DNA of 64,000 nt from Vibrio litoralis DSM 17657 (GCF_000426765.1 NZ_KE384568.1:111667-175666), one strand, 5' to 3'. Positions 8,288 through 17,964 are shown, counted from the first letter of the stretch. The notes: generated by a model from the letters alone, not told the origin. Numbers and translations: made by a program.

Positions 8288-8543
8288 TCGAATAAAAGTT
8301 CCTAGTTTCGAGTGCCTAGCCCCTAGAAAAAGCGGACCGTGATCATTACTGCTTCTACAGTAAACTGGCAACACCCCATAATCTTTTCGTCTCCCGAGCG
8401 CAGCGTCCTCGAGTCTCGAATAAAAGCCCCTAGTTTCGAGTTCCTAGTCCCTAGAAAAAGCAGACTGTGATCGTTACTGCTTTATACCAAGCTGGCAACA
8501 CCCCATAATTTTTTCGCCTCTCGAGCACTGCGTCCCCAAGCCT
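8288..8543. repeat. 128-bp direct tandem duplication with CTAG/CGAG heptads
   Basis: Fills most of the 370-base gap 8225-8594 between gspG and gspF. Unit one begins at 8288 and unit two at 8416, both with TCGAATAAAAG. The units share CTAGTTTCGAG, CCCTAGAAAAAGC, TGGCAACACCCCATAAT and a CTCGAG-rich end, with scattered substitutions. Each carries four 7-bp steps (for example CCCCTAG, TTTCGAG, TTCCTAG, TCCCTAG). No gene is visible in the gap. Confidence 0.9.
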
Positions 8544-8556
8544 CAGTTCAACTATC

Positions 8557-8590
8557 CACCTAGAAACTAGGGACCATAAACTAGAAACCG
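8557..8590. repeat. CTAG heptad repeat downstream of gspF
   Basis: Reads in 7-bp steps CTAGAAA, CTAGGGA, CCATAAA, CTAGAAA, CC and ends a few bases from the gspF stop codon. Confidence 0.7.
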
Positions 8591-8594
8591 CTCT

Positions 8595-9815
8595 TTACTG
8601 CGTCACCAAGTTATTCAATTCCAATATCGGCATTAAGGTTGCGGTCACGATAAACAGCACTATGCCAGCCATCGCGACAATCAATAATGGCTCAAAAATA
8701 CCTAATGCCATATTAACCAAGGATTCAAAATCTCGGTCTTGGTTATCGGCGGCGCGAATCAACATTGGCTCAAGCTCACCACTTTGTTCACCACTGGCGA
8801 TCATGTGTAGCATCATCGGTGGGAATAAACGGGTATGCTCAAGCGATTTACGTAGACTGGTGCCTTCACGAACTTTATCGGCGGCATCTAAAATCTGCGC
8901 TTTAAAATATTGGTTGCTCATTACATCGGCTGCTACTCGCATACCATCTAAAAGAGGAATAGCACTCGATGAACAAATTGCTAAGGTTCGAGCAAAACGG
9001 GAGGTATTCAGCCCTTTAGCCACTTTGCCGATAACCGGCAGTGCCAAGACTCGTTTATCCCACTTCATACGAAAATCAGGTTTCTTTAACGCTACTTTTA
9101 AGCCGACGATCATTAATACAATCAGACCAAGTACTAATAATCCCCAATGCTGCACAAAATTACTAGCGACCAATAAAAACTCGGTCGACATCGGCAAGCC
9201 TTGCCCCATTTGCACAAATTGGTCGACGATTTTCGGCACTACTGCTGCAAGTAAGAACGCCACTACACTGATGGCAATTAACGTCAGCATAGTTGGGTAG
9301 ATAAGAGCTTGTTGTAACTTAGAGCGCATCTTTTGGCGATTTTCGGCGTAATCAGCCAACCGATCTAAAATTGCATCCAAATGACCAGATTTCTCACCTG
9401 CGGCAACCATGGCGCAAAAGAGATCATCAAATACCGCTGGGTATTCCGCCATGCTGTCCGATAAGGTATAACCTTCGACTACTCGCGAGCGAATACTGAC
9501 CAGCATATTACGAATATGAGGTTTTTCTGATTGGTCAGCCACCGCTCGAATACATTCTTCTAACGGCATACCGGCTTGTACTAAAGTGGATAATTGGCGG
9601 GTAACTAGGGCTAATTCATTGGTAGTGATGCCACGTTGGAAGCTAAAACCACTCGATTTGGTTTGTTGCGACTTAGCTTTGGTTTCTACCACTTCAGTGG
9701 GCATTAAACCTTTTTCTTTTAAACGTTGGCGAACTTGTCGGGCATTATCGCCTTCTAATACTCCTTTCTTTTGCTTCCCTTTGGCATCGAGTGCTTTATA
9801 TTCAAACGCTGCCAT
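8595..9815 (-). CDS. gspF: Type II secretion inner-membrane platform protein GspF
   Basis: Polytopic core of the assembly platform, contacting GspE, GspL and the nascent pseudopilus. N-terminal motif MAAFEYKALDAKGK, two homologous four-helix cytoplasmic domains and three hydrophobic segments (near 170-195, 220-240 and 375-400). The repeated motifs MVAAGEKSG and MIASGEQSG mark the two domains. Length 406 is standard. It starts three bases after the gspE stop. Confidence 0.97.
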   Translation of the reverse strand: MAAFEYKALDAKGKQKKGVLEGDNARQVRQRLKEKGLMPTEVVETKAKSQQTKSSGFSFQRGITTNELALVTRQLSTLVQAGMPLEECIRAVADQSEKPHIRNMLVSIRSRVVEGYTLSDSMAEYPAVFDDLFCAMVAAGEKSGHLDAILDRLADYAENRQKMRSKLQQALIYPTMLTLIAISVVAFLLAAVVPKIVDQFVQMGQGLPMSTEFLLVASNFVQHWGLLVLGLIVLMIVGLKVALKKPDFRMKWDKRVLALPVIGKVAKGLNTSRFARTLAICSSSAIPLLDGMRVAADVMSNQYFKAQILDAADKVREGTSLRKSLEHTRLFPPMMLHMIASGEQSGELEPMLIRAADNQDRDFESLVNMALGIFEPLLIVAMAGIVLFIVTATLMPILELNNLVTQ

Positions 9816-9818
9816 GGG

Positions 9819-11345
9819 TTACACTTCCTTGGTCACACGTAGCACTTCTTCCAAAGTGGTCACGCCGCGGCGCACTTTAGCCAGGCCATCGTCGCGAATG
9901 CTTGGCGTTTTGGCGCGAATCGCTTTTTCAATGACTTGCTCGCCGGCTTCCGAGTGGATCAATTCTTGGGTTTCATCATCAATTAGCAATAGTTCATGAA
10001 TACCAGTACGGCCACGATAACCTTTGTGGTTACAGTTCTCACAACCTTGTGGTTTATAAAGCTCTAATGACTCATCTATGCTCACGCCAAACAATTGCTT
10101 TTGTTGAGCATCGGCTTGATAAGGTTGCTTACAGCTAGAGCATAAAGTTCGTACTAGACGCTGCGCTAATACACCCAATAATGAAGAAGAAATTAAGAAA
10201 GGTTCAATACCCATATCACGCAAACGAGTGATCGCACCAATTGCGGTGTTGGTGTGCAAGGTCGACATTACTAAGTGACCGGTTAATGAGGCTTGTACCG
10301 CAATTTGCGCCGTTTCTAAATCACGTATTTCCCCAACCATCACCACATCTGGATCTTGACGCAAAATCGCGCGCAAACCACGAGCAAAGGTCATATCGAC
10401 TTTTGGGTTTACTTGAGTTTGACCGATGCCATCAATATCAAATTCAATCGGATCTTCCACGGTTAAAATATTACGTTCGCTGCTATTCAGCTCTTGCAAA
10501 CCCGCATACAAAGTCGTTGATTTACCTGAACCCGTAGGGCCGGTCACCAAAAGAATACCGTGTGGCCGAGCAATTAAATGACGAAATGCTTCGTGGTTTT
10601 TAGGCGTCATGCCTAGGCTGTGCAAATCTAAACGTGTGGCATTTTTATCTAATAAACGCATTACCACACGTTCGCCATGAGAAGACGGCATAGTAGACAC
10701 TCGCACATCAACCGCACGACCACCGATACGCAATGAAATGCGACCATCTTGCGGTACACGCTTTTCGGCGATATCGAGTTTGGCCATTACTTTGACGCGA
10801 GATACTAAAATCGGCGCGAGTTTGCGGCTCGGCGATAATACTTCACGTAACACGCCATCCACTCGAAAACGGATCGATAAGACTTTCTCAAAGGTCTCAA
10901 TATGAATATCCGACGCGCCCTCTTTGATCGCTTCACCTAACATGGCGTTGATCAATTTAATGATTGGCGCATCATCTTCTGATTCTAATAAATCTTCGTT
11001 TTCTGGCAGCTCTTCGGCTAATGAAAAGAAATCATCATCTGCGCCAATATCTTCCATCAACTGACGAGCTTCTGATGAATCGCGTTGATAAGCATCAGTT
11101 AGCTTATTTTCAAACTCACTGACCGATAATTTTTGCGGCTTAAAAGAATGCCCAGAAGCGCGGCGAATTTCCAATAACACTTGTGGAGTCAGCGCGCCCG
11201 CAAAGTACAAAACGCAAGCTTGCGCCTCATTATGTTCCAGCACTACTTGATGACGTTTAGCATAAGCAAAAGGCAGACGAAACTTAGGACGAGAGTCTTG
11301 CTCATCGATTAATTCTGGTGCCATATCTTGTGCTGAATCGACCAT
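9819..11345 (-). CDS. gspE: Type II secretion ATPase GspE
   Basis: Cytoplasmic hexameric ATPase that drives pseudopilus assembly. Walker A GPTGSGKST at about residues 269-277; Asp box near EDPIEFDIDGIGQTQVN; Walker B region DPDVVMVGEIRD; His box with HTNTA. The zinc-binding four-cysteine motif follows (CSSC ... CENC, about 402-440). Length 508. Its ATG overlaps the final base of the gspD stop, so the two are coupled. Confidence 0.98.
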   Translation of the reverse strand: MVDSAQDMAPELIDEQDSRPKFRLPFAYAKRHQVVLEHNEAQACVLYFAGALTPQVLLEIRRASGHSFKPQKLSVSEFENKLTDAYQRDSSEARQLMEDIGADDDFFSLAEELPENEDLLESEDDAPIIKLINAMLGEAIKEGASDIHIETFEKVLSIRFRVDGVLREVLSPSRKLAPILVSRVKVMAKLDIAEKRVPQDGRISLRIGGRAVDVRVSTMPSSHGERVVMRLLDKNATRLDLHSLGMTPKNHEAFRHLIARPHGILLVTGPTGSGKSTTLYAGLQELNSSERNILTVEDPIEFDIDGIGQTQVNPKVDMTFARGLRAILRQDPDVVMVGEIRDLETAQIAVQASLTGHLVMSTLHTNTAIGAITRLRDMGIEPFLISSSLLGVLAQRLVRTLCSSCKQPYQADAQQKQLFGVSIDESLELYKPQGCENCNHKGYRGRTGIHELLLIDDETQELIHSEAGEQVIEKAIRAKTPSIRDDGLAKVRRGVTTLEEVLRVTKEV

Positions 11346-13384
11346 TATTGATGCCCCTCAGACTGAGCACTTTCACTGTGTTCTAATTGCTCAAGAAAAG
11401 CTTGGATTTCTGCAGGTTGACGAGCACCCTGACCAAACTTAGGCAACACAGGCGTTTCTGCATTCGGAAGCAGTTTTAAGCCTTTTTGCGCTTTATATAA
11501 CTGCTCAGCACGAATGTAATTGTATTTACGACGCGACAAACCATCGATCGACATACCGTCACGAATAATGGTCGGCTTAATAAACACCATTAAGTTCTTT
11601 TTCTCTTTGGTGGTGTTGGTATAAGAGAATAATACGCCTAAATAAGGAATGTCACCGAGTAGTGGCACTTTCGAGACACTTTCTTGCGCGCGTTCATCAA
11701 TCAAGCCGCCGAGTACGATCATTTGCCCATCTTGCACCATCACTGATGTACTAATTTGACGTTTAGCAAAACGCACATCGACCGCACCATTAGCGCCCAG
11801 TACATTGGAAACTTCTTGCTCGATTTGCATTTGAATCGAGTCACCTTCGTTAATTTGAGGGGTCACTTTAAGTTTGATACCCACTTCTTTACGATCAACG
11901 GTTTGGAATGGATTAGAGTTATCCGAACTGGCGGTAGAGCCCGTCACGACCGGCACTTCTTCACCAACAATAAACGAGGCTTCGCTGTTATCTAACACGG
12001 TAATGCTTGGAGAAGACAGAATATTAGAATTACTGCTGGTTGCCACTGCACTGATTAATGCCGTCCAATCACCTTTAACAATACTCAGCGCTGCACCATT
12101 CACACCACTTAATGCTGATGCTAAGGTTGAGAAATCCCCTTGAGTATCAGGGTTGACCGTGGTATTACCATTGGAATCAATCACGGTTGAACCTGGTACA
12201 TCTTGTGCTTCTTTGATACCTACTGCTACTTGACCAATTTTGGCGTTAGCATTGGAATACTGCACCATGCTGCCGGTTTCTAGGTTGCCGTATTGCACAC
12301 CGAGATCGATACCTTCACCCTCGGCAAGCTCAACAATCAAAGCTTCAATTAATACTTGAGCGCGGCGAATATCCAACTGGCTAATCACCTCTTGTAGTGC
12401 TTTCATAATATCTGGCGGAGCGGTTAATACTAAGGCATTGGTGCCCGGATCAGCCGTGATCATCACTTTAGCTTTACTATTGCTGTTAGCGCCCGATTTA
12501 GAATCTTTTTCTGCTTGTAGGTTCTCAGAAACACCCGTTAATACATCCACTAAATCTTCCGCTTTGGCATAGCGTAAATACACTACGCGGTTATTGCCTT
12601 TGGTGGCCATTTCAACATCAAGTTGGCTGATTAATTTTTTCAAACGCTGACGAACTTTGGGGTCACCAGAAATCAGAATTGAGTTAGTACGCTCATCGGC
12701 CACTAACTTAGGTTGCAGTAATTCAGGGGTATTTTTGGCATCGGCACTTTTGCTAAGAGAATCAACAATTCGCACCATTTCGGTGGCTGAGGCATTTTTT
12801 AACTCAACCACTTCGACTTCTTTATCGCCGGCTTGATCGACACGTTTAATAATTTCCGCTAAACGATTCACCACCGATGCTCGGCCCGTTAAAAGAATGA
12901 TATTCGATGGATCGTAGTGCACAACGTTACCAGCACCGGCGTTATCATTTAGCTGACGTAAAATAGGAGAAAGTTCTCGAACTGAGACATTTTTCACAGG
13001 AACAACACGAGTGATCACTTGATCGCCAGAAATAGGTGAATCATTTCCCACCACAGGCACTGCCGCGGTTTTGGCATCTTTATCTTTAATCACTTTTAAA
13101 ATGCCATTGTCCATTTCGATTACTGCATAACCGTAAACTTCCAACACATTTAAGAAGAATTTGTAATATTGCTCTTGGTTGAGCACATCGTAACTACGTA
13201 CATCAATTTTGCCGCGCACTGATGGATCAACAATAATTGTCTTTTGTAAATTACGTCCGACAATATTGATAAACTCTTGAATGTCGGTACCTTTAAAACT
13301 GGCACTAAAATCTTCTGCAATAGCAGATACCGAGACCAAACTGGTCACTACAATTAGCGAGACTTTGCTCAACCACTTTTTCAC
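11345..13384 (-). CDS. gspD: Type II secretion secretin GspD
   Basis: Outer-membrane secretin through which folded exoproteins leave the cell. A signal peptide (about residues 1-23, ending SAIAEDFS) is followed by the TonB-like N0 domain, three KH-like N1-N3 repeats, and the secretin core (VEVPVVTGS-like gate motif EEVPVVTGS, VPLLGDIPYLGVLF near the end). A C-terminal S-domain of about 60 residues suggests pilotin-dependent or AspS-type targeting. Length 679, as in V. cholerae EpsD. Confidence 0.98.
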   Translation of the reverse strand: MKKWLSKVSLIVVTSLVSVSAIAEDFSASFKGTDIQEFINIVGRNLQKTIIVDPSVRGKIDVRSYDVLNQEQYYKFFLNVLEVYGYAVIEMDNGILKVIKDKDAKTAAVPVVGNDSPISGDQVITRVVPVKNVSVRELSPILRQLNDNAGAGNVVHYDPSNIILLTGRASVVNRLAEIIKRVDQAGDKEVEVVELKNASATEMVRIVDSLSKSADAKNTPELLQPKLVADERTNSILISGDPKVRQRLKKLISQLDVEMATKGNNRVVYLRYAKAEDLVDVLTGVSENLQAEKDSKSGANSNSKAKVMITADPGTNALVLTAPPDIMKALQEVISQLDIRRAQVLIEALIVELAEGEGIDLGVQYGNLETGSMVQYSNANAKIGQVAVGIKEAQDVPGSTVIDSNGNTTVNPDTQGDFSTLASALSGVNGAALSIVKGDWTALISAVATSSNSNILSSPSITVLDNSEASFIVGEEVPVVTGSTASSDNSNPFQTVDRKEVGIKLKVTPQINEGDSIQMQIEQEVSNVLGANGAVDVRFAKRQISTSVMVQDGQMIVLGGLIDERAQESVSKVPLLGDIPYLGVLFSYTNTTKEKKNLMVFIKPTIIRDGMSIDGLSRRKYNYIRAEQLYKAQKGLKLLPNAETPVLPKFGQGARQPAEIQAFLEQLEHSESAQSEGHQ

Positions 13385-13465
13385 ACCATGCTCCTGCTCA
13401 CCATTGGTGACGTTACTATACTCTTCGTACCTGAATTAAAGCTCGGTACGAATTGAGAATCCATT

Positions 13466-14374
13466 TTAAAATTGAATATAAATATCATGAGTCTGACCAT
13501 CTCTTTCTACGGTTAGATTCCACTCCATAGACTCTAAAGCCGTTTTCCATAACGTTGCCATTTGCGATGGGTCCGTGAGGTCTTGTCCGTTTAATGCAGT
13601 GGCAATATCGCCATCTTGTAAACCAACTTGTTCAAATAAAGCGCGATCTTTACCGGGACGAACTCGGTAGCCTTTTAATTGCCCTTCATCCATCACTTGT
13701 GAAAGGCGAATATATTGAAAAATCTTTTGCGGGTCGGAGGAAATTTCTTGGCGAATTTTATCTAAGTCTGCGACATCATCCGTCGCGGCTTGATTCTCAA
13801 CAGGTTGACGTACTACCGATTGAGGCGATTTATTATAATCAATGCCTTGCAGCATCAAGGTTTCATCACGACCTTGGTTGCTAATAATCACTCGGTCGAC
13901 ATACACCGCGCTTAACGTCACTCGCGTGCCATCAATGGTTTCACCAATCCCGTAGGTCGCCTGCTTACCTTGATTAGCAATAATTGCGAGACTTAATTTA
14001 TCGTTGCTACTGGCGACGGCTCCCACTAGCGTTAAATTCAAACGAGTTTGCGGTGCATCTTGGGCGACTTGTTGTTTTTGGGTTGGTGTTTGAGTGTATA
14101 AGCCAAATAAATTAGCACTTAACAGTGGGGATAATGTATCGGTTTGCGTGTTTGAAGAGGTTTGAGAAGCAATCACGTTCGGTGCTGACCAGCGAGCAAC
14201 ATTAGAGATAGGGGATAATAAAGCCCATAATAAGATGCCGACTACCCAAGCAATCAGAGCCGTTAATAGCAAAGTGGTAACAAAACTTAGCTGAGATTGA
14301 TTTTGTACCCAACGATTCGCCAATTGTGTCCATTGCTGTTGGATATTGTCTTTTGACACCATGAGAGATGACAC
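13466..14374 (-). CDS. gspC: Type II secretion protein GspC
   Basis: First gene of the operon. Links the inner-membrane platform to the secretin N0 domain and takes part in substrate recognition. One membrane segment near residues 34-56 (FVTTLLLTALIAWVVGILLW), a periplasmic homology region (about 95-180, LNLTLVGAVASSNDKLSLAII) and a C-terminal PDZ domain (about 215-302, with YRVRPGKDRALFEQVGLQDGD). Length 302. A gap of 81 bases separates it from gspD. A GGTTTAA/TTAAACC inverted repeat lies upstream at 14423-14441. Confidence 0.95.
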   Translation of the reverse strand: MSSLMVSKDNIQQQWTQLANRWVQNQSQLSFVTTLLLTALIAWVVGILLWALLSPISNVARWSAPNVIASQTSSNTQTDTLSPLLSANLFGLYTQTPTQKQQVAQDAPQTRLNLTLVGAVASSNDKLSLAIIANQGKQATYGIGETIDGTRVTLSAVYVDRVIISNQGRDETLMLQGIDYNKSPQSVVRQPVENQAATDDVADLDKIRQEISSDPQKIFQYIRLSQVMDEGQLKGYRVRPGKDRALFEQVGLQDGDIATALNGQDLTDPSQMATLWKTALESMEWNLTVERDGQTHDIYIQF

Positions 14375-14709
14375 CTTAAATTCGATTCCATTCTTATTTA
14401 CTTTTCGAAGCCTAACCTTAACGGTTTAAAGGGATTAAACCAAATTAATTCATTCGATCATGTGTTAGTAATCAACATTTATCGCCACATTATGCAGAAT
14501 CATTCATTAAGCTAACAATTCTGATAGTTTTCCATTCATTGAACCAATGCAGACAACGGAATAGAAAATTATATCCCTAAATTATTACATCTTTCGAACT
14601 ATACCTTGAAAATGCCAAAAACCACCTCCATTTGAGTCATACTATGAGTGATTAGCAAGGTATAGCTTTTACTCTCTTTACTGTTAACCCTTCGAGGTCA
14701 TATCTCAGA
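14375..14709. other. Divergent promoter region between gspC and hslR
   Basis: Contains the leaders of two divergent units. Seen: the perfect 7-bp inverted repeat GGTTTAA-n5-TTAAACC at 14423-14441 on the gspC side, and a sigma-32-like promoter on the hslR side. No open frame looks coding. Confidence 0.7.
14605..14633 (+). promoter_or_regulatory. Sigma-32-like heat-shock promoter of hslR-hslO
   Basis: CTTGAAA at 14605-14611 matches the -35 consensus perfectly; after 14 bases, CTCCATTT approximates the -10 consensus CCCATNT. It sits about 77 bases before hslR, and both downstream genes are heat-shock genes under RpoH in E. coli. Confidence 0.6.
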
Positions 14710-15099
14710 ATGAGTTCACAAACTTTATCGGTCCGTTTAGACAAATGGTTATGGGCCGCCCGTTTTTACAAAACACGTTCCATCGCCAGAAGCATGGTTG
14801 AAGGTGGCAAAGTTCACTATAATGACCAACGTAGTAAACCAAGCAAAGTAGTTGAGATCGGTGCTTCCATTCGCTTGCGTCAAGGTAATGAAGAAAAGAC
14901 CGTGATCATCGAAAAGATTTCCGATCAGCGTCGTGGGGCACCTGAAGCTCAAACCTTATATACAGAAACGCAAGACAGTATTGCCAAGCGTGAAGAAAAC
15001 GCTCAAAAACATAAACTGAATGCGCTGTATAGCCCAAGCCCTGAACGACGCCCTGATAAAAAACAACGTCGTAATCTCATTAAATTTAAACATCAATAA
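14710..15099 (+). CDS. hslR: Ribosome-associated heat-shock protein Hsp15
   Basis: Binds stalled 50S subunits carrying nascent chains and rescues them. An N-terminal S4 RNA-binding domain (about residues 8-70: VRLDKWLWAARFYKTRS, MVEGGKVHYNDQRSKPSK) is followed by a basic tail (KKQRRNLIKFKHQ). Length 129 is typical. Together with hslO it forms a heat-shock operon behind the sigma-32-like promoter. The gap to hslO is 25 bases. Confidence 0.95.
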   Translation: MSSQTLSVRLDKWLWAARFYKTRSIARSMVEGGKVHYNDQRSKPSKVVEIGASIRLRQGNEEKTVIIEKISDQRRGAPEAQTLYTETQDSIAKREENAQKHKLNALYSPSPERRPDKKQRRNLIKFKHQ

Positions 15100-15124
15100 G
15101 CCCAGGCTAGGAGTCCCCCAACTA

Positions 15125-15991
15125 ATGGCAAATAACCTTTTACATCGCTATTTATTCGAAGATTTGTCTGTTCGTGGTGAATTAGTACAACTTGATACCG
15201 CTTACCAACAAATCATTGCCAACAAGGATTACCCACAGCCGCTACAAAACCTATTGGGTGAACTGCTTGTGGCAACTAGTCTACTGACAGCAACTTTAAA
15301 ATTTGAAGGTTCGATCACTTTGCAACTGCAAGGCGATGGTCCGGTTTCTTTAGTCGTGATCAATGGCGATCACGATCAAAAAATACGCGGTGTTGCACGT
15401 TGGGAAGGACAAATTGCTGACGATGCAAACTTGCACCAGATGATTGGTAAAGGCCACTTAGTGATCACTATTTCTCCTGATAAAGGCGAGCGCTACCAAG
15501 GCGTAGTAAGTTTAGAAGGCGATACACTTTCAGAAGTTTTAGAAGACTACTTTGAGCGTTCAGAGCAACTAAAAACGCGTTTATGGTTCCGCACCGGTGA
15601 ACATGACGGTCAAGCGCATGCAGCAGGTATGTTATTGCAAATCATGCCAGATGGTACCGGTTCTGCCGATGACTTTGAGCATTTAGAAAAGCTGACTGAA
15701 ACCATTAAAAATGAAGAACTATTCTCACTAGAAGCCAATGAAGTGCTTTATCGCTTATATAACCAAGAGAAAGTACAGTTATTTGAAGCGCAGCCAGTTG
15801 AATTCTTCTGCGGTTGTTCACGTGAGCGTAGCGCGGGTGCCATCGCAACGGTTGCCAAAGAAGAGCTGGATGACATCTTAAAAACCGAAGGCGAAGTAGC
15901 ACTACACTGTGATTACTGTGGCAGTACTTATTCTTTTGATGCAACGGAAGTCGACCAAATTATTACCACGGCGAAGAAAAACCTGCATTAA
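15125..15991 (+). CDS. hslO: Redox-regulated chaperone Hsp33
   Basis: Holdase chaperone activated when oxidation releases zinc from its four cysteines. The start is set at ATG 15125 (MANNLLHRYLFED), preceded by TAGGAG; a longer frame from 15020 would run through the hslR end and is not needed. The C-terminal redox switch is intact: CxC in FFCGCSRE and CxxC in HCDYCGSTY. At 288 residues the length fits the family. Confidence 0.96.
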   Translation: MANNLLHRYLFEDLSVRGELVQLDTAYQQIIANKDYPQPLQNLLGELLVATSLLTATLKFEGSITLQLQGDGPVSLVVINGDHDQKIRGVARWEGQIADDANLHQMIGKGHLVITISPDKGERYQGVVSLEGDTLSEVLEDYFERSEQLKTRLWFRTGEHDGQAHAAGMLLQIMPDGTGSADDFEHLEKLTETIKNEELFSLEANEVLYRLYNQEKVQLFEAQPVEFFCGCSRERSAGAIATVAKEELDDILKTEGEVALHCDYCGSTYSFDATEVDQIITTAKKNLH

Positions 15992-16027
15992 TTCATTGTA
16001 TACAATAAGTGATACGTGACATCGAAT

Positions 16028-16052
16028 AAGCCGGCTAAGTTCGGCTTTTTTT
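16028..16052 (+). terminator. Terminator after hslO
   Basis: AAGCCG, an eight-base loop, CGGCTT, then a T-run. Confidence 0.85.
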
Positions 16053-16175
16053 GTGCCTAAAAACCACGATTAATCCTTCATTTTTGCCACTTTATAGCGA
16101 CTTATTTTATTCAATATAATAATCAGAGTGTTCTTGATCCCTCCTTTTTGTACTACGAATTTTGCTAAAATTGTT

Positions 16176-16223
16176 ATGATCCTCAAATAAACCACACGCA
16201 GAAAGTGGTTATATGAGGATCAT
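16176..16223. promoter_or_regulatory. Long inverted repeat in the pckA promoter region
   Basis: ATGATCCTCA ... AACCAC, a nine-base centre, then GTGGTT ... GAGGATCAT: about 19-20 bp per arm with one base difference. A perfect TATAAT lies just downstream at 16234-16239 with no good -35, so the right arm would lie in the -35/-10 spacer. It could be an operator, or an RNA hairpin if transcription begins further upstream. Confidence 0.6.
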
Positions 16224-16271
16224 TACCTAGAATTATAATATTCCCTACAAATTTCCTATTAAGGAGCATCT

Positions 16272-17897
16272 ATGACCGTTATGGAGCAAACGACCACTGT
16301 ATCTCAGTTGGATCTCACAACTTACGGCATTACTGGCGCCACTGACGTTATTCGTAATCCAAGTTATGAACAATTGTTTATTGAAGAGACCAAGGCAAAT
16401 TTAAGCGGCTATGAAAAAGGTATCGTTACTGAGCTCGGCGCGGTTTCTGTCGATACCGGTATTTTTACTGGTCGCTCACCGAAAGATAAGTACATCGTAA
16501 AAGATGATGTCACTAAAGATACCTTATGGTGGTCCGATCAAGGTAAAAACGATAACAAACCAATCACACCAGAGGTATGGGCCGATTTAAAATCTTTGGT
16601 GACCAACCAGCTTTCTGACAAACGTCTTTTCGTGGTCGATTGTTTCTGTGGGGCAAACCCTGAATCACGCTTGAAAGTTCGAGTGATCACTGAGGTCGCA
16701 TGGCAAGCTCATTTCGTCAAAAACATGTTCATCCGCCCAACCGAACAAGAGCTGCAAGATTTCGAGCCCGACTTCATCGTCATGAATGGCGCTAAAATCA
16801 CCAATCCTAATTGGCAAGCACAGGGGTTAAACTCCGAAAACTTTGTCGCCTTTAACTTAACCGAACGCATTCAAATTATTGGTGGTACTTGGTATGGCGG
16901 CGAAATGAAAAAAGGTATGTTCGCCATGATGAACTACCTACTGCCACTTAAAGGCATAGCATCCATGCATTGCTCTGCCAACGTAGGCGAAGACGGTGAC
17001 GTAGCAATTTTCTTTGGTCTATCAGGCACTGGCAAAACAACCCTATCTACCGATCCGAAACGTCAGCTAATTGGCGATGACGAACATGGTTGGGATGATG
17101 ATGGCGTATTTAACTTTGAAGGCGGTTGCTACGCCAAAACCATCAAGCTGTCGAAAGAAGCAGAACCGGATATTTATAATGCAATTCGCCGTGACGCATT
17201 ATTAGAAAATGTGACGGTTTCAGAAGATGGTATTATCGATTTTGATGACAACTCAAAAACCGAAAACACACGTGTTTCTTACCCGATTTATCACATTGAT
17301 AATATTGTTAAGCCAGTCTCTAAAGCCGGTCATGCACAGAAAGTGATTTTCTTAACCGCGGATGCCTTTGGGGTTCTTCCTCCGGTTTCAAAACTGACTC
17401 CAGAGCAAACTAAGTACCACTTCTTATCTGGCTTTACCGCAAAACTAGCCGGTACAGAACGCGGGATCACCGAACCAACCCCAACCTTCTCCGCTGCCTT
17501 TGGCGCTGCATTCTTAACCTTGCACCCAACGCAATATGCAGAAGTGTTAGTGAAACGTATGGAAGCGGCTGGCGCGGAAGCTTACTTGGTGAATACCGGT
17601 TGGAATGGCAGCGGTAAACGTATATCAATTCAAGATACTCGTGGCATTATTGATGCGATTTTAGATGGTTCTATCGATCACGCACCAACTAAGGTTATTC
17701 CAACCTTTAACCTTGAAGTACCAACTGAACTACCAAATGTTGATAGCCAAATTCTCGATCCTAGAGATACCTATGTAACGGCAGAACAATGGCAAGTTAA
17801 AGCCGATGAACTGGCGCAACTTTTCATTAAAAACTTTGCTCAATATACTGACAATAATGAAGGTAAAGCCTTGGTTAAGGCCGGACCTCAATTGTAG
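16272..17897 (+). CDS. pckA: Phosphoenolpyruvate carboxykinase (ATP)
   Basis: Converts oxaloacetate and ATP to phosphoenolpyruvate, the committed step of gluconeogenesis. The kinase-1a loop GLSGTGKTTLS is at about residues 247-257, followed by the metal site GDDEHGW and the kinase-2-like segment. GRSPKDKYIV near residue 65 binds oxaloacetate. Length 541 is normal. An AAGGAG ribosome site precedes the ATG. It is monocistronic, between terminators. A long inverted repeat lies in its promoter region. Confidence 0.98.
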   Translation: MTVMEQTTTVSQLDLTTYGITGATDVIRNPSYEQLFIEETKANLSGYEKGIVTELGAVSVDTGIFTGRSPKDKYIVKDDVTKDTLWWSDQGKNDNKPITPEVWADLKSLVTNQLSDKRLFVVDCFCGANPESRLKVRVITEVAWQAHFVKNMFIRPTEQELQDFEPDFIVMNGAKITNPNWQAQGLNSENFVAFNLTERIQIIGGTWYGGEMKKGMFAMMNYLLPLKGIASMHCSANVGEDGDVAIFFGLSGTGKTTLSTDPKRQLIGDDEHGWDDDGVFNFEGGCYAKTIKLSKEAEPDIYNAIRRDALLENVTVSEDGIIDFDDNSKTENTRVSYPIYHIDNIVKPVSKAGHAQKVIFLTADAFGVLPPVSKLTPEQTKYHFLSGFTAKLAGTERGITEPTPTFSAAFGAAFLTLHPTQYAEVLVKRMEAAGAEAYLVNTGWNGSGKRISIQDTRGIIDAILDGSIDHAPTKVIPTFNLEVPTELPNVDSQILDPRDTYVTAEQWQVKADELAQLFIKNFAQYTDNNEGKALVKAGPQL

Positions 17898-17922
17898 TTT
17901 TATATCTAAAATAACTTAACTG

Positions 17923-17953
17923 AAACGAGAGACTTAGCGGTTTCTCGTTTTTT
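17923..17953 (+). terminator. Terminator after pckA
   Basis: AACGAGA, a ten-base loop, TCTCGTT, then a T-run. Confidence 0.85.
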
Positions 17954-17964
17954 ATTATTTATTG

